NCBI GenBank assembly: GCA_002746535.1
Contig: NVWA01000014.1
Coordinates: forward strand, 62,001 to 126,000
Length of the DNA: 64,000 nucleotides
Direction of reading: 5' to 3'
Source of the DNA: Planctomycetota bacterium
Lineage (GTDB): Bacteria > Planctomycetota > GCA-2746535
The number at the start of each line of letters is the position of its first letter. Within the stretch, counting starts at the first letter, position 1. The notes beneath the pieces were generated by a model, which was given only the letters and a program-made list of their open reading frames with translations, was not told the origin of the DNA and ran no database searches. The position numbers were made by a program, and so were the translations under genes. Positions 8,936-17,913 of this stretch are shown here, piece by piece.

Positions 8936-9625
8936 TTATTTGGCTTGGATAATTAATTTTAATGGGATCTTTTGCATTTTATCTTTTGATTTAAGCATTT
9001 TCTTTTCATTAAATAATTTATGAAAAAGAGAGCTTTTAATATTAAATCCTTTTTGCTCATCTTCGTTATAGGGATTGCCAAAATCTTTATTTATATGAAT
9101 AATTCCCGCAATTTTTGGTTGTAAGCCAATTATTTCGCCATTTACATCTTCTTTGATTTTTTTGTTGATAGGTTTGGAGCCTGTAAATAACCATGCAATA
9201 TTATCTGATTTCTTAATTTTATGATTTGTGCTGATAAAGTCTTTTAGGTTCCTTTTGTAATCTTGCCCTTTCCATTTCCAGGATATTTGTAATTTAAAAT
9301 TCATACAATTTTTATAATTAAGATAGCAAGGTTTGAATCCCGCAGTTTCTAAAGCTGTGACTAATTCAGAAGGGAGGCAATCAAGTAGTATTAAACTCTC
9401 GTAATCTCTAGTTGTCTTTTTAGAAGCAGCTAAAAATTCTATGATTCCATTGGTGATGTTAAAGCTACCTTGAATTGTCACAATTCTATTTTTCTTATCA
9501 ATTTCAATATTCTTAGCTTTTATTTTTTCTTTTTCTTGGGAATTGATAAGTAAATATGTGCATGGAAAAATAAATAATAGAAATAATATAACTTTTAGTA
9601 TGTATAAATTAGCGTTAGGTTTCAT
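8936..9625 (-). CDS. YdjY-like domain protein, membrane-anchored
   Basis: A hydrophobic segment at about residues 8-27 looks like a signal anchor or uncleaved signal peptide. Residues about 38-110 match the YdjY-like pattern known in Planctomycetes and relatives: a strand-rich run ending in GSFNITNGIIEFLAAS, then YESLILLDCLPSELVTALETAGFKP. The remainder has no recognisable motif, though a WLFTGSKP block recalls the C-terminal part of longer YdjY proteins. It overlaps the upstream fusion gene by four bases and must be co-translated with it. Probably located in the periplasm or outside the membrane; molecular function is unknown. Confidence 0.6.
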   Translation of the reverse strand: MKPNANLYILKVILFLLFIFPCTYLLINSQEKEKIKAKNIEIDKKNRIVTIQGSFNITNGIIEFLAASKKTTRDYESLILLDCLPSELVTALETAGFKPCYLNYKNCMNFKLQISWKWKGQDYKRNLKDFISTNHKIKKSDNIAWLFTGSKPINKKIKEDVNGEIIGLQPKIAGIIHINKDFGNPYNEDEQKGFNIKSSLFHKLFNEKKMLKSKDKMQKIPLKLIIQAK

Positions 9626-10935
9626 AAATTATTTTCGAAAGTTGATGGATTTGAAGAATCCTTTTTCCGCTCGGTTAATTGTAATATCAAGATGATGTAG
9701 AAAAAGTAGATTTCAATTATAAATACACAAAAATAAGAGAATGAATTAAAAGCATAAAAAATTAAGTACAAATACCAAATTTTATGGAGATTTAAAATGA
9801 TTAACAAATATTTACGCCACGAAACTGTTTGATGGTAGTGAAGAATGGGTGTTTCTAAATGAATTTGAATAATATTTTTTTGTATCTCTACAAAGGAAAC
9901 CGCAAACACCATTAAAATAGCAATTATTGAGTAAAATGATTGTGTTTGGAAATAAATAGATGCGATGGCTCCAACAATACTACATCTAGCGGCAATTAGT
10001 GAGGGGTCAGTCAATAGATGACTTTGGGTGTAATTTAACTGTTGAATTTCTTTTGTAGTTCTAGAAATAAGCATTCCAAGTAAACAAATAAATAATCCCA
10101 TGGCACCAGTAATTTTATTTTCTTGAATAACTAAGAATCCCCCAATTAAGCTAATAATACTCGATATGACTAAAGTTAAATTTCTATATTTTGCATCATA
10201 ATTTAAGAGGCTTGTAAATGTATTGCTGATGCCGCTTTCCATCATATCAAGAAAATTTCTTTTGGATGACAAGCTAAATAAAATTTCTTTACTGACATGA
10301 TTTCCTAAATACTGAGAGTCTATCCTTTCCCAGAAAGTAGGATGAAACTTCATGAGTTTTGCATTTCCATTTTGAGCTATAATATTGGCTTGTCGTAATG
10401 TTTGATTATGGATTCCTCCTTTTCTATTTGCCAGATTTTCCAGAACTTTTGGACCTACAAAAGCTAGGCCCAACCAAACGGCTTCTCCTCTAGCTCTATC
10501 TAAAATATCAATAGGTTGGCCAAACTTTGTGAGTAAAATTCGTGGACGTGCAGTAGAGATTTCTTCTGGGTTGGCATCGCCGATCATCAGGACCTCATCA
10601 TCAGAGGGGTGCATATTCAAACACTTTTGAAAGCTGTTAATATCAGTTAAATGCTCACAGCTAATCATAATAACATTTTGTTCTTCTGTCATATTTTTGA
10701 TGGTTGACCATGGGTTTCCTGCTTGGTCTTGCAGAATATGTGTGTTGTAAAATTCGTTATTGCTATGTAGATATTCTAGAACTTCTTGAGTAAAGTGACC
10801 TAATATGAAAATGTTTTTAATGCCGGAGCTGTGACATCTTTTTAAATGATGTAGTAAAATAGGTTTTCCGCATACAGAAATTAAGGGATTATTTTCGCCT
10901 ATCACAATTACTGCTGAATCTGTGTTTATGGTCAT
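9622..10935 (-). CDS. Degenerate nucleotidyltransferase/CDP-alcohol phosphatidyltransferase fusion
   Basis: The order of domains is that of bifunctional inositol-phosphate cytidylyltransferase/CDP-alcohol phosphotransferases: an NTP-transferase fold (about 1-215), a linker, then about six membrane segments (about 245-420). The alignment-like landmarks CGKPILLHHLKRC, VIMISCEHLTD and FWERIDSQYL support the first domain. However, the glycine-rich nucleotide loop is reduced to IGENNPLISV, without the Arg of GxGxR, and the membrane half lacks the DGxxAR...GxxxDxxxD metal motif (about RTTKEIQ...AARCSIVGAIAS there). Both active sites therefore look lost. It may be a structural or regulatory paralogue. 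Co-translated with the YdjY-like gene. Confidence 0.6.
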   Translation of the reverse strand: MTINTDSAVIVIGENNPLISVCGKPILLHHLKRCHSSGIKNIFILGHFTQEVLEYLHSNNEFYNTHILQDQAGNPWSTIKNMTEEQNVIMISCEHLTDINSFQKCLNMHPSDDEVLMIGDANPEEISTARPRILLTKFGQPIDILDRARGEAVWLGLAFVGPKVLENLANRKGGIHNQTLRQANIIAQNGNAKLMKFHPTFWERIDSQYLGNHVSKEILFSLSSKRNFLDMMESGISNTFTSLLNYDAKYRNLTLVISSIISLIGGFLVIQENKITGAMGLFICLLGMLISRTTKEIQQLNYTQSHLLTDPSLIAARCSIVGAIASIYFQTQSFYSIIAILMVFAVSFVEIQKNIIQIHLETPILHYHQTVSWRKYLLIILNLHKIWYLYLIFYAFNSFSYFCVFIIEIYFFYIILILQLTERKKDSSNPSTFENNL

Positions 10936-10997
10936 TTTGAAATAATAATTCCCAGTGCGGACTTTCTTTAATTCAATATAAATTGGATAGTTTAATT

Positions 10998-11025
10998 TTG
11001 TAATTTAATATTGATTTGGTATAAT
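10998..11025 (+). promoter_or_regulatory. Candidate sigma-70 promoter for the flagellar-switch operon
   Basis: TTGTAA and a perfect TATAAT are separated by 16 bases, ending about 75 bases before the FtsB-like gene. The match is by eye and the surrounding DNA is AT-rich, so chance is a real possibility. Confidence 0.4.
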
Positions 11026-11100
11026 TAGTCGAAAAGTGTTTAATTTAATTAATTTCATATTTATTAAGTGAACATTATTGAATAAAGAGGCTTATTTTCA

Positions 11101-11352
11101 ATGTTTAAATTTCTACTTTTTTCCTGTGGCTTATGGATAGTTTTGTATTTAGTTGCTATTGAACCAAAGGAGCAAAAGCTTCAAGATTTAAAATCAAGAT
11201 CAAGTAATTTGCAAATTGAAATTAATAAAATTGATCTAAACTTGCATTATCTAAAATGTGAGCGTGAAGATTTGATGAATAATAACCGATTTTATATAAA
11301 TAGGCTGAGTCGAGAAAAGCTTCGTTTAAAGCACGACTCAAAACTTGATTAA
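11101..11352 (+). CDS. Small FtsB/DivIC-like membrane coiled-coil protein
   Basis: An 83-residue protein with one N-terminal membrane segment (about residues 3-20) followed by a predicted coiled coil (about 23-62) with repeated leucine, isoleucine and charged positions. A short RFYINRLSREKLRL segment resembles the C-terminal region of FtsB/DivIC septum-formation initiators, which link division proteins in the inner membrane. It starts an apparent operon with fliM and the FliY-like gene, 41 bases upstream of fliM. Because sequence conservation in this family is low, an unrelated small coiled-coil protein cannot be excluded. Confidence 0.55.
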   Translation: MFKFLLFSCGLWIVLYLVAIEPKEQKLQDLKSRSSNLQIEINKIDLNLHYLKCEREDLMNNNRFYINRLSREKLRLKHDSKLD

Positions 11353-11393
11353 TATAAAATTTTATCAAACATAAATTTTCATAGGTATCTTTA

Positions 11394-12395
11394 ATGGCTG
11401 AAGAGGTTCTCTCACAAGGTGAAGTAGATGCATTGCTTTCTGCTATCGAACAAGATGACACAGATTCTTCTGTTGAAGAACCTGAAGGTGCAGTCGATTA
11501 TGGTGATATCAATTCATATGATTTCAAGCGCCCAGAACGTGTATCAAAAGATCAGATGCGTACACTTGAAAACATTCATGAAAATTTTGCTCGAAGTTTA
11601 CAAGCCTCGTTATCAGGTTATTTACGTACAATTGTAGAAATAAAAATTTGTACTGTTGAGCAGTTAACCTACTCTGAATTTATAATGTCACTTCCAAACC
11701 CAACTTGTTTTAATTTATTATCAGCTGAACCACTTGAGGGTAGTCTGGTTTTAGAAATCAATCCTGGAATATTATTTGCCATCATTGATAAATTGTTAGG
11801 AGGCGGGAATTCAGAGCATGTAACTCCTGAAAGAGAAATGACAGATATTGAAAAACGATTGACCGGTAAGCTATCTAATTTGGCCGTAATGGAATTAAAA
11901 GAAATGTGGTCAGATATTAAAAGAATTAATTTTGCAGTTACTGGAACTGAATCAAATCCGCAGTTAAGTCAGATTGTATCACCCAACGAAGTTGTTGTAT
12001 TAATATGTTTTGAAATAAAAATGGGTGAGGCAAGTGGCATGATGAATCTATGTATGCCGTTTTTGACAATTGAGCCTATTATGGGTCAATTTGCTACTAA
12101 GAACTGGTTCTCTAGAGGTCGGAAAGTTGATACAGGTAGAAGTACAGCTGATTTAAAAGATAATTTAAAAACTTGTAGGGTTGAATGTGTTTCCTATTTT
12201 GCAGAAAAGAAAATATCTGTGGGTGAATTGCTAGGGCTACGAGTTGGCGATATTTTAGAGACAAAAAAACTTGAGAAAGATGATTTGGTATTTTTTGTAG
12301 AAGACAAGCCAAAATATTTCGTTAAGGCCGGTCAAATTAGAGGCAAAAGGTCATTAGTTGTCTCGGAAAAAGCACAACCAGGTACAAGGATATAA
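11394..12395 (+). CDS. fliM: Flagellar motor switch protein FliM
   Basis: FliM forms the C-ring of the flagellar motor and binds phospho-CheY to set the rotation direction. The N-terminal CheY-binding peptide is present as VLSQGEVDALL at residues 5-15. The middle domain has the YDFKRPERVSKDQMRTLE block, and GGG near residue 139 is in the usual position. The SpoA (FliN-like) domain closes the protein at about 260-333. Length 333 residues is normal. It is followed after one base by the FliY-like gene. No other flagellar genes lie in the window. Confidence 0.95.
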   Translation: MAEEVLSQGEVDALLSAIEQDDTDSSVEEPEGAVDYGDINSYDFKRPERVSKDQMRTLENIHENFARSLQASLSGYLRTIVEIKICTVEQLTYSEFIMSLPNPTCFNLLSAEPLEGSLVLEINPGILFAIIDKLLGGGNSEHVTPEREMTDIEKRLTGKLSNLAVMELKEMWSDIKRINFAVTGTESNPQLSQIVSPNEVVVLICFEIKMGEASGMMNLCMPFLTIEPIMGQFATKNWFSRGRKVDTGRSTADLKDNLKTCRVECVSYFAEKKISVGELLGLRVGDILETKKLEKDDLVFFVEDKPKYFVKAGQIRGKRSLVVSEKAQPGTRI

Positions 12396-12396
12396 A

Positions 12397-13332
12397 ATGG
12401 CAAATTCAAAAGATTTTTTATTAGAAGAAGAAGAATTAAAGAAAGTCGCTGAATCATTATGTGAACCTATCGGTTCTACTATAGGTACCAACATTCAAAA
12501 ATCGGCTAAGGCTGTATTTAAAGAAATTATTTGCCATACGGTTGGTGACAAACTTAGTTATGAAGGTGGCCAGTTTGTAAACTCATTTGGTTCTATCAAG
12601 GGCGCTATTTCTGGATCATTTTATGTATTGTTTCCTACTGGAGAAGCTTTGAATGTAGCAGGAACTATGATGATGATGGAAGGCGATGAATTATTAAATT
12701 TCATCAATGATGGGTATGGTGCTGATGCTGAAGATGGTTTTAAAGAAGTAATGTCTCAGGTAACTGGACAATGTTCATCTGTGCTTAGAAATATGTATAA
12801 AGAAGCAAATGGTGATTTAACTAGCACAAAAGATATTGATATATTAGAAGACTTAAAAGAATTCGAAGCTGATATTGAAGGCGATGAATTTGTATTTTTA
12901 AAATATGAAATGACTTTTGAAGGTGAAGAGTCTTTTGACTTTTTCTGGGTTTTATCTAAAGAATTAGCGTTTAGTATGGCACCTCTCGAAGGAGCTGAGG
13001 ATTTAGCAATAAATGATTCAGAATCTGAAAATTTGGATTCAGGTAGCGAAGAAGATGAATTGACTAGAAATGTTGATGTTCTTCGACAAATTCGAGTAAA
13101 CACAATTGTTAGTCTCGCACAAAAAAGGATGACCATAGAAGAAATTCTGAAACAAATTTGTGTCGGATCAATTATTGAATTTAACGTTCCATTTGATAGT
13201 AATTTAGATCTTTCAATTGGAAATACTAAAATCGGAGAAGGTGAAGTCGTTACTGTTAATGATGTCTACGGATTGCAATTGAAAAGCATCATGTCACCTC
13301 GCAAAACATTAGAAGCAATTTCTTTAAAATAA
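12397..13332 (+). CDS. fliY: FliY-like flagellar switch protein (CheC-like domain plus FliN/SpoA)
   Basis: The start is placed at the ATG one base after the fliM stop, with AAGGA just upstream, giving 311 residues; an in-frame start further upstream would overlap fliM. Residues about 20-200 resemble a CheC/FliY domain, and about 230-311 form a SpoA domain typical of FliN, with SLAQKRMTIEEILKQICVGSIIEF and a closing LQLKSIMSPRKTLEAI. In CheC-type phosphatases the motif ExxN holds the catalytic Asn; here the corresponding stretch reads EVMS, so CheY-P phosphatase activity may be lost. The linker is very acidic. Probably the FliN equivalent of this organism. Confidence 0.82.
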   Translation: MANSKDFLLEEEELKKVAESLCEPIGSTIGTNIQKSAKAVFKEIICHTVGDKLSYEGGQFVNSFGSIKGAISGSFYVLFPTGEALNVAGTMMMMEGDELLNFINDGYGADAEDGFKEVMSQVTGQCSSVLRNMYKEANGDLTSTKDIDILEDLKEFEADIEGDEFVFLKYEMTFEGEESFDFFWVLSKELAFSMAPLEGAEDLAINDSESENLDSGSEEDELTRNVDVLRQIRVNTIVSLAQKRMTIEEILKQICVGSIIEFNVPFDSNLDLSIGNTKIGEGEVVTVNDVYGLQLKSIMSPRKTLEAISLK

Positions 13333-13409
13333 ATTTAAAATTCCTACTGATTAGTTTTAATTGGTATCTATAATGTGCTTTTCTGATCATGAAATGAAAG
13401 GTACCAATT

Positions 13410-14303
13410 ATGAGTTTAAATATTAATCCATCTTTGCCAACATTTTTAATTACCCATGCTAATTGTCCCGATGGTTCTGCTTGTGCTGTTTTTGCAAAAC
13501 AAAAGTATCCCAATCTGAAAACCGTATTTGCTTTACATAATAGCGTCAATGTAATTGTTCAAGATACTGTTAAACAATTGGATCAAGGAGGTGTGCTCCT
13601 AATTGCAGATATTGTTTGTGACGAAGATATCCTGAATAAAATTTGTATGGAACTTATGAAGTTGAATGTTTTTATAGGTATTTATGAGCATCATAAATCT
13701 AGAGATTGGCTGGAAACCTACAAGCTTCCCGCAGGTATATCTGGTGAAGTCATTTTTGATAATAAAAGGTGTGGATCGAAAATTTTATATGATGCCTTGG
13801 TAAAAGGGGGTTCCGATAATCTTTCTAATTATTTAGATTTTTCAAATGTTATAAATGATCGCGATTTATGGCTTAATAAGGATGATCGTGGAATTTTAAT
13901 GGCAAAATTACATCATATTTACGGTGATGAATCTTTTGTTGATCGTTTTTTAAAGAATGAAAAGGCAACATTTACCAAAGAAGAATCTGTTCTGATTGAT
14001 TTCGTTGCCAAACAAGAGAATGACAGAATTGAAAATGAATTAGACCGAATTCAAATCTTGAAGGATGACTCTGGATATGATTATGGCATTATATATTGCT
14101 CTGGGGAAAGTTCTGATTTATTGAATGCCGCGATTGAACGATTTAATTTAGAATATGCCATCATGTTGGATTTGAATCGTAATAAAGGTAGTATCCGGGG
14201 TTTGGGAAATATGGATTGCTCAGAATTTGCTAGTAGTAGAGGTGGTGGTGGACATCGATGTGCAAGTGGGTTTCCAATTTCGGTAAATAGACCTGAAATT
14301 TGA
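13410..14303 (+). CDS. DHH/DHHA1 family phosphoesterase
   Basis: These Mn-dependent phosphoesterases cleave small nucleotides, cyclic dinucleotides or short oligoribonucleotides. Metal-binding landmarks are THANCPDGSACAVF at residues about 15-28, an aspartate-rich strand LLIADIVCDED and the HH pair in YEHHKSRD. The DHHA1 substrate-binding signature GGGGHRCASGF closes the protein. Length of 297 residues fits the shorter members annotated as oligoribonuclease or cAMP phosphodiesterase types. AAAGG precedes the ATG by about 8 bases. The exact substrate cannot be read from sequence. Confidence 0.82.
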   Translation: MSLNINPSLPTFLITHANCPDGSACAVFAKQKYPNLKTVFALHNSVNVIVQDTVKQLDQGGVLLIADIVCDEDILNKICMELMKLNVFIGIYEHHKSRDWLETYKLPAGISGEVIFDNKRCGSKILYDALVKGGSDNLSNYLDFSNVINDRDLWLNKDDRGILMAKLHHIYGDESFVDRFLKNEKATFTKEESVLIDFVAKQENDRIENELDRIQILKDDSGYDYGIIYCSGESSDLLNAAIERFNLEYAIMLDLNRNKGSIRGLGNMDCSEFASSRGGGGHRCASGFPISVNRPEI

Positions 14304-14521
14304 GTTTTATTCATGATTTCAAATTAGTTAATTAACGGCCTATAAATTCATAAAAAGACGGCATCTGTGTTAGCGAAAATGCTTAACGGCACCATTAAAA
14401 TGATTGTGTTTATTCATATAATCGGTGTATCAATTTGATGTTGCAAATAGTATCCCAATGCTTACAATCTGAAAACTTATTAAACATAATGTTGTTTATT
14501 TGACAGAATGAGGCCGCAGTA

Positions 14522-15358
14522 TTGAATAAAAATGCTAGTTCAATCTCAGTTTATTTGAAAGACATTAGTCGTTATAATTTATTGACCGCTGAAGAAGAAA
14601 TTGAGTTGTCGAATTTAATTCGTTTTGAGGACGATGAAGAAGCTCGTCAGCGGATGATAAATTCAAACCTTAGATTAGTAGTCAATATCGCTAAAAGGTA
14701 TACCAATAGAGGATTTTCCGTATTAGATTTGATTGAAGAGGGCAATATTGGTTTGATGAAGGCTGTTGAGAATTTTGATCCGGCCGAAGGCTGTAGATTT
14801 AGTACTTATGCTACTTGGAGAATTAAACAAACAATTCGAAGAGCAATTGCATATAAAGCAAAAAGTATCCATATTCCATCCTATATGAATGAATTGATTT
14901 CTGGTTGGAAAGAAGCAAAAAGAGTATTAGCACAAGAACTCAATCGAGCACCTACGACGGATGAAATATCTGATAAATTAGGATTATCGAGAAAAAAGAA
15001 AATGTTTGTTTTGCAGGCATTATCCTCTTCCTCAGTGGTGAGTTCTGATGGTGAAGGAATTGGTGGTAATCTTGAGGAGTTTATAGAGTCGAGCTTTAAA
15101 GATGAGCCGAAAAATATTTTTGATAAAGAAGATGAAGAGATTTTTCTAAATAAATTATTGAAAAAATTAACTCCAAGAGAAGAAAAAATAATTCGATTGA
15201 GGTTTGGATATGGAGAAGATGGTAAACAAGTTGAGCAGCTTACTTTAAAAGAAACTGCTGAAGATGAAGATATCATGTTGACGAAAGAAAGAGTTCGACA
15301 AATAGAACAACAATCCCTTCTAAAACTAAAAAAGTTTTCAGCTAATATGGATAGCTGA
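14522..15358 (+). CDS. Sigma-70 family sigma factor (group 2-like)
   Basis: Region 1.2 (SISVYLKDISRYNLLTAEEE), region 2 (SNLRLVVNIAKRYTNRG, then STYATWRIKQTIRRAI) and region 3 are well conserved, and the protein ends with the region 4 helix ERVRQIEQQSLLKLKK. It lacks the long N-terminal 1.1 domain of a primary sigma factor, which with the 278-residue length suggests an alternative, RpoS- or RpoH-like group 2 factor. Region 4 reads TLKETAEDEDIMLTKERVRQ, apparently two residues longer than usual between the turn helices. The start is TTG at 14522; no strong Shine-Dalgarno sequence is visible. Confidence 0.88.
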   Translation: MNKNASSISVYLKDISRYNLLTAEEEIELSNLIRFEDDEEARQRMINSNLRLVVNIAKRYTNRGFSVLDLIEEGNIGLMKAVENFDPAEGCRFSTYATWRIKQTIRRAIAYKAKSIHIPSYMNELISGWKEAKRVLAQELNRAPTTDEISDKLGLSRKKKMFVLQALSSSSVVSSDGEGIGGNLEEFIESSFKDEPKNIFDKEDEEIFLNKLLKKLTPREEKIIRLRFGYGEDGKQVEQLTLKETAEDEDIMLTKERVRQIEQQSLLKLKKFSANMDS

Positions 15359-15428
15359 TAATATACTTGAAATATTTTTATAGTGCTTAATCTCATCTAT
15401 ATTTATAAGCATAAAGATTAATAATATT

Positions 15429-15442
15429 TATGCTTAAGCATA
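15429..15442. promoter_or_regulatory. Perfect 14-base palindrome TATGCTTAAGCATA
   Basis: A perfect palindrome lies in the 269-base gap between the sigma factor gene and the HAD gene, with a half-site-like ATAAGCATAAAG about 25 bases upstream. It could be a regulator operator for the HAD gene, which starts about 185 bases downstream. AT-rich DNA makes short palindromes more frequent, so the assignment is tentative. Confidence 0.3.
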
Positions 15443-15627
15443 TTTCTTAATAGTTATATTGTATTTATTGAATGTCACTATTGCCATTAGGGATGTTGAT
15501 TTAACGGTAATTCAGTTTTATTTTTGATTGTTTGTCAAACCGATTTAATTTATGTTTTAAAAAATGAAAAACAGAGAATGTTGTATTATAAGTGATACAA
15601 TAAAAAATTATTTAATTAGGAAATAAT

Positions 15628-16353
15628 TTGACTAGAAAACTTTCGGCCATATTTTTTGATGTTGACGATACTTTATACTCAACCACAGAATTTGCCAAAA
15701 TAGCTCGTGAAAATGCTATTGATAATATGATCAAAACTGGACTGAATATTTCGCTTGAAAATGGAATGAAGGAATTGTTAGAAGTGATTTCTGAATTTCC
15801 AAAAAATTATGAATTACATTTTAATAAATTATTATCGAGATTAGGAGAAAATACTTACAAGGGAATAAACCCCAATTTAATAGTCGCTGCTGGCATCATT
15901 GGTTATCATGAAACAAAACATAATAAATTAAAAATTCATTCTGATGTAGAAGAAGTAGTTAAAAAATTAGTCACTACTAAAATCCCAATGGGGATCATAA
16001 CAGCGGGATTGACAATTAAACAAGCTGAAAAAATAATTAGATTAGGATTCAATAAATATATCGATCCTTCGTTAGTTTTTATAACTGACGAATGTGGATA
16101 TTCCAAAACCAATCCAAAATTTTATCAATTAGCGATTGATCGATTAAATGTTCCGGCCAACGAAATTTTATACATTGGCGATAGCCCTGAATCTGATGTG
16201 GACCCTTCAAAAGCGGTAGGGATGATTTCAGTGTTGATCAAAAGGGGTGGCAAGTATAGTAACGCAACATCTAAAGTGCCTCCTGATTTTACAATAAATG
16301 ACTTTTATGATTTAGAGAAGATTTTAAAATCTGAATTTTCCTTGAAGATATAA
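15628..16353 (+). CDS. HAD-superfamily hydrolase (pyrimidine 5'-nucleotidase-like)
   Basis: The nucleophile motif is canonical, FFDVDDTLY at residues about 9-17. The cap is helical (about 20-110). Motif II is the IITAG stretch near 128 and motif IV is GDSPESDVDPSKAVGM, with the TNPKFYQLA segment typical of the YjjG/CTE7-like group that dephosphorylates nucleotides or small sugars. Start TTG is preceded by TAGGAA. Monocistronic. The substrate is not determined by sequence. Confidence 0.82.
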   Translation: MTRKLSAIFFDVDDTLYSTTEFAKIARENAIDNMIKTGLNISLENGMKELLEVISEFPKNYELHFNKLLSRLGENTYKGINPNLIVAAGIIGYHETKHNKLKIHSDVEEVVKKLVTTKIPMGIITAGLTIKQAEKIIRLGFNKYIDPSLVFITDECGYSKTNPKFYQLAIDRLNVPANEILYIGDSPESDVDPSKAVGMISVLIKRGGKYSNATSKVPPDFTINDFYDLEKILKSEFSLKI

Positions 16354-16514
16354 TTTCATTTTGAAAACAATAGCCTTTAGATTAATGTATATAGTCGAAT
16401 TTCATCTTAATAATCTAATTCAATAAGTTTTTATGCGTTTTATACATATAATCCATGAACCAAAATGAATGACAATGCGTAGAGAGAGATTAATGGAACT
16501 GATGTGGGGTTTTT

Positions 16515-17090
16515 ATGTTATCTGACACAGAGTTGATGTTGAAGTTTCAAGAAGGTGATGAAAAGGCCTTTGATTTGTTAATTGAAAAATACTACAAGTT
16601 AGTATTTAATTATTTTTGTCATATGAGTTGGGATAAAACGATGGCCGAAGATATTTGCCAAGAGGTTTTTGTAAAGTTGTATAAGTCAGGTGATAAGTAT
16701 AAACCAGTCACAACTTTTAAAGCTTATCTTTTCACAATCGCTCGCAACGTTTTTATTGATAATTATAGAAAACAAAAGAAGAGGAAGACTTTATCTTTAG
16801 ATGTGGAATATGGATCCAATAAATTTAGCGATATGATTGAAGCGCGTGGACCAAATCCATCAGAAGTAATTGATTCAAATGAAAGATTGAACAAAATCAT
16901 GGCTGCTGTTTATAGATTGCCTGAAATATTAAAAGATGTTTTTTTATTATCCGAAATTGAAAATTTGAAATATGCTGAGATTTCTGAAATCTTAGACATA
17001 CCTGTTGGAACGGTAAAATCTAGAATGTTTAATGCCGTTAAAAAATTAAGAGAATTGCTGAAAGGTTTACAGACAAATGAAGTGCGCTGA
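16515..17090 (+). CDS. ECF RNA polymerase sigma factor (sigma-24/RpoE type)
   Basis: Region 2 is recognisable by AFDLLIEKYYKLVFNYF and the DICQEVFVKLYKS segment, and the -10-reading helix by AYLFTIARNVFIDNYRKQKK. Region 4 has LPEILKDVFLLSEIENLKY and IPVGTVKSRMFNAVKKLRELL. 191 residues is usual for the group. It overlaps by 14 bases with the following anti-sigma gene, the normal arrangement of an ECF pair. No clear ECF-type promoter (GGAAC with a matched -10) was found upstream, so autoregulation cannot be read from the sequence. Confidence 0.94.
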   Translation: MLSDTELMLKFQEGDEKAFDLLIEKYYKLVFNYFCHMSWDKTMAEDICQEVFVKLYKSGDKYKPVTTFKAYLFTIARNVFIDNYRKQKKRKTLSLDVEYGSNKFSDMIEARGPNPSEVIDSNERLNKIMAAVYRLPEILKDVFLLSEIENLKYAEISEILDIPVGTVKSRMFNAVKKLRELLKGLQTNEVR

Positions 17091-17898
17091 AATAGAAATT
17101 TTATTACCCTCTTATTTAAAGGGTGAAGAAAATGAAATGAACTCTGTTATAAAAGAACATTTAACATCTTGTGATGATTGTCATTCATTTACAGAGATGA
17201 TGAATGGTTTGAAAAATGATTTAAATAATCTTACAGAAATAGAGCCAGAAACTGGATATGTAAGTAAAATTCATGAGCGAATTATAACTGCCACTGGTAC
17301 AACAAAATGTGATGTGGTTGAATCAGTAAATTTAGATACGAAAAAAAGTCCATCATCAAAAAGATCGGTGGCTGAAAAGCATAGTGCTAGAATCATTAAA
17401 TTAACTTTTAATGAAAAGGTAAAAGATCTTTTCCACGTTAAATTAAGAACACCTGCATTCATGTATTCTGTTGCCATTCATGCGGCCATCCTATTCTTAA
17501 GCATTTCTGCCATCTATTCGCATAAAATAATTACAGAGTCGGCAAAAAATAATGATATTGATTGGGTTAGAATGCAAGCATATGGAAATGTTTCACACCA
17601 GACCTTAAATAATAATTCTATGCGAATTCAAATTTTAATGGAAGAAGGTCCTGTTTATCTTTCGGAATCAAAGGATTGCTTACAAATACAATTAAAGATG
17701 CCAAGTCATTCCAATTATAAAGTTTGCCAAGTTACTAAAGGTGTTTTAATTATTCCTGAAGGTTTAGCAAAAAAATATTTTGGAAAATATGCAATGGTGT
17801 CCATTTTGAATTATGATAATGCTATCGAAGTGTGGTCAAAAGCCTCTTTGGGAAAATATATAAAAGAATTACAATATACTTTTGGAGCAAAAGCTTAG
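17077..17898 (+). CDS. Membrane-anchored zinc-finger anti-sigma factor
   Basis: The N-terminal anti-sigma zinc motif HxxxCxxC is present (His28, Cys32, Cys35). One membrane segment lies at about residues 128-148 (FMYSVAIHAAILFLSISAIY), so the zinc domain is cytoplasmic and about 125 C-terminal residues face the periplasm. Such proteins hold the partner ECF sigma inactive until an envelope signal triggers proteolysis or release. The outer domain has no motif that I recognise. Its start lies inside the sigma gene, consistent with coupled translation and fixed stoichiometry. Confidence 0.87.
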   Translation: MKCAEIEILLPSYLKGEENEMNSVIKEHLTSCDDCHSFTEMMNGLKNDLNNLTEIEPETGYVSKIHERIITATGTTKCDVVESVNLDTKKSPSSKRSVAEKHSARIIKLTFNEKVKDLFHVKLRTPAFMYSVAIHAAILFLSISAIYSHKIITESAKNNDIDWVRMQAYGNVSHQTLNNNSMRIQILMEEGPVYLSESKDCLQIQLKMPSHSNYKVCQVTKGVLIIPEGLAKKYFGKYAMVSILNYDNAIEVWSKASLGKYIKELQYTFGAKA

Positions 17899-17913
17899 TT
17901 CAAATACCAAGTT

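Noticed and set aside
12756-13136. 126-codon minus-strand frame inside the FliY-like gene
   Set aside because: Ser/Lys-rich shadow of the acidic FliY-like coding strand.
14881-15396. 171-codon minus-strand frame over the sigma factor gene
   Set aside because: Serine-rich antisense frame of a clear sigma-70 gene, without a family match by eye.
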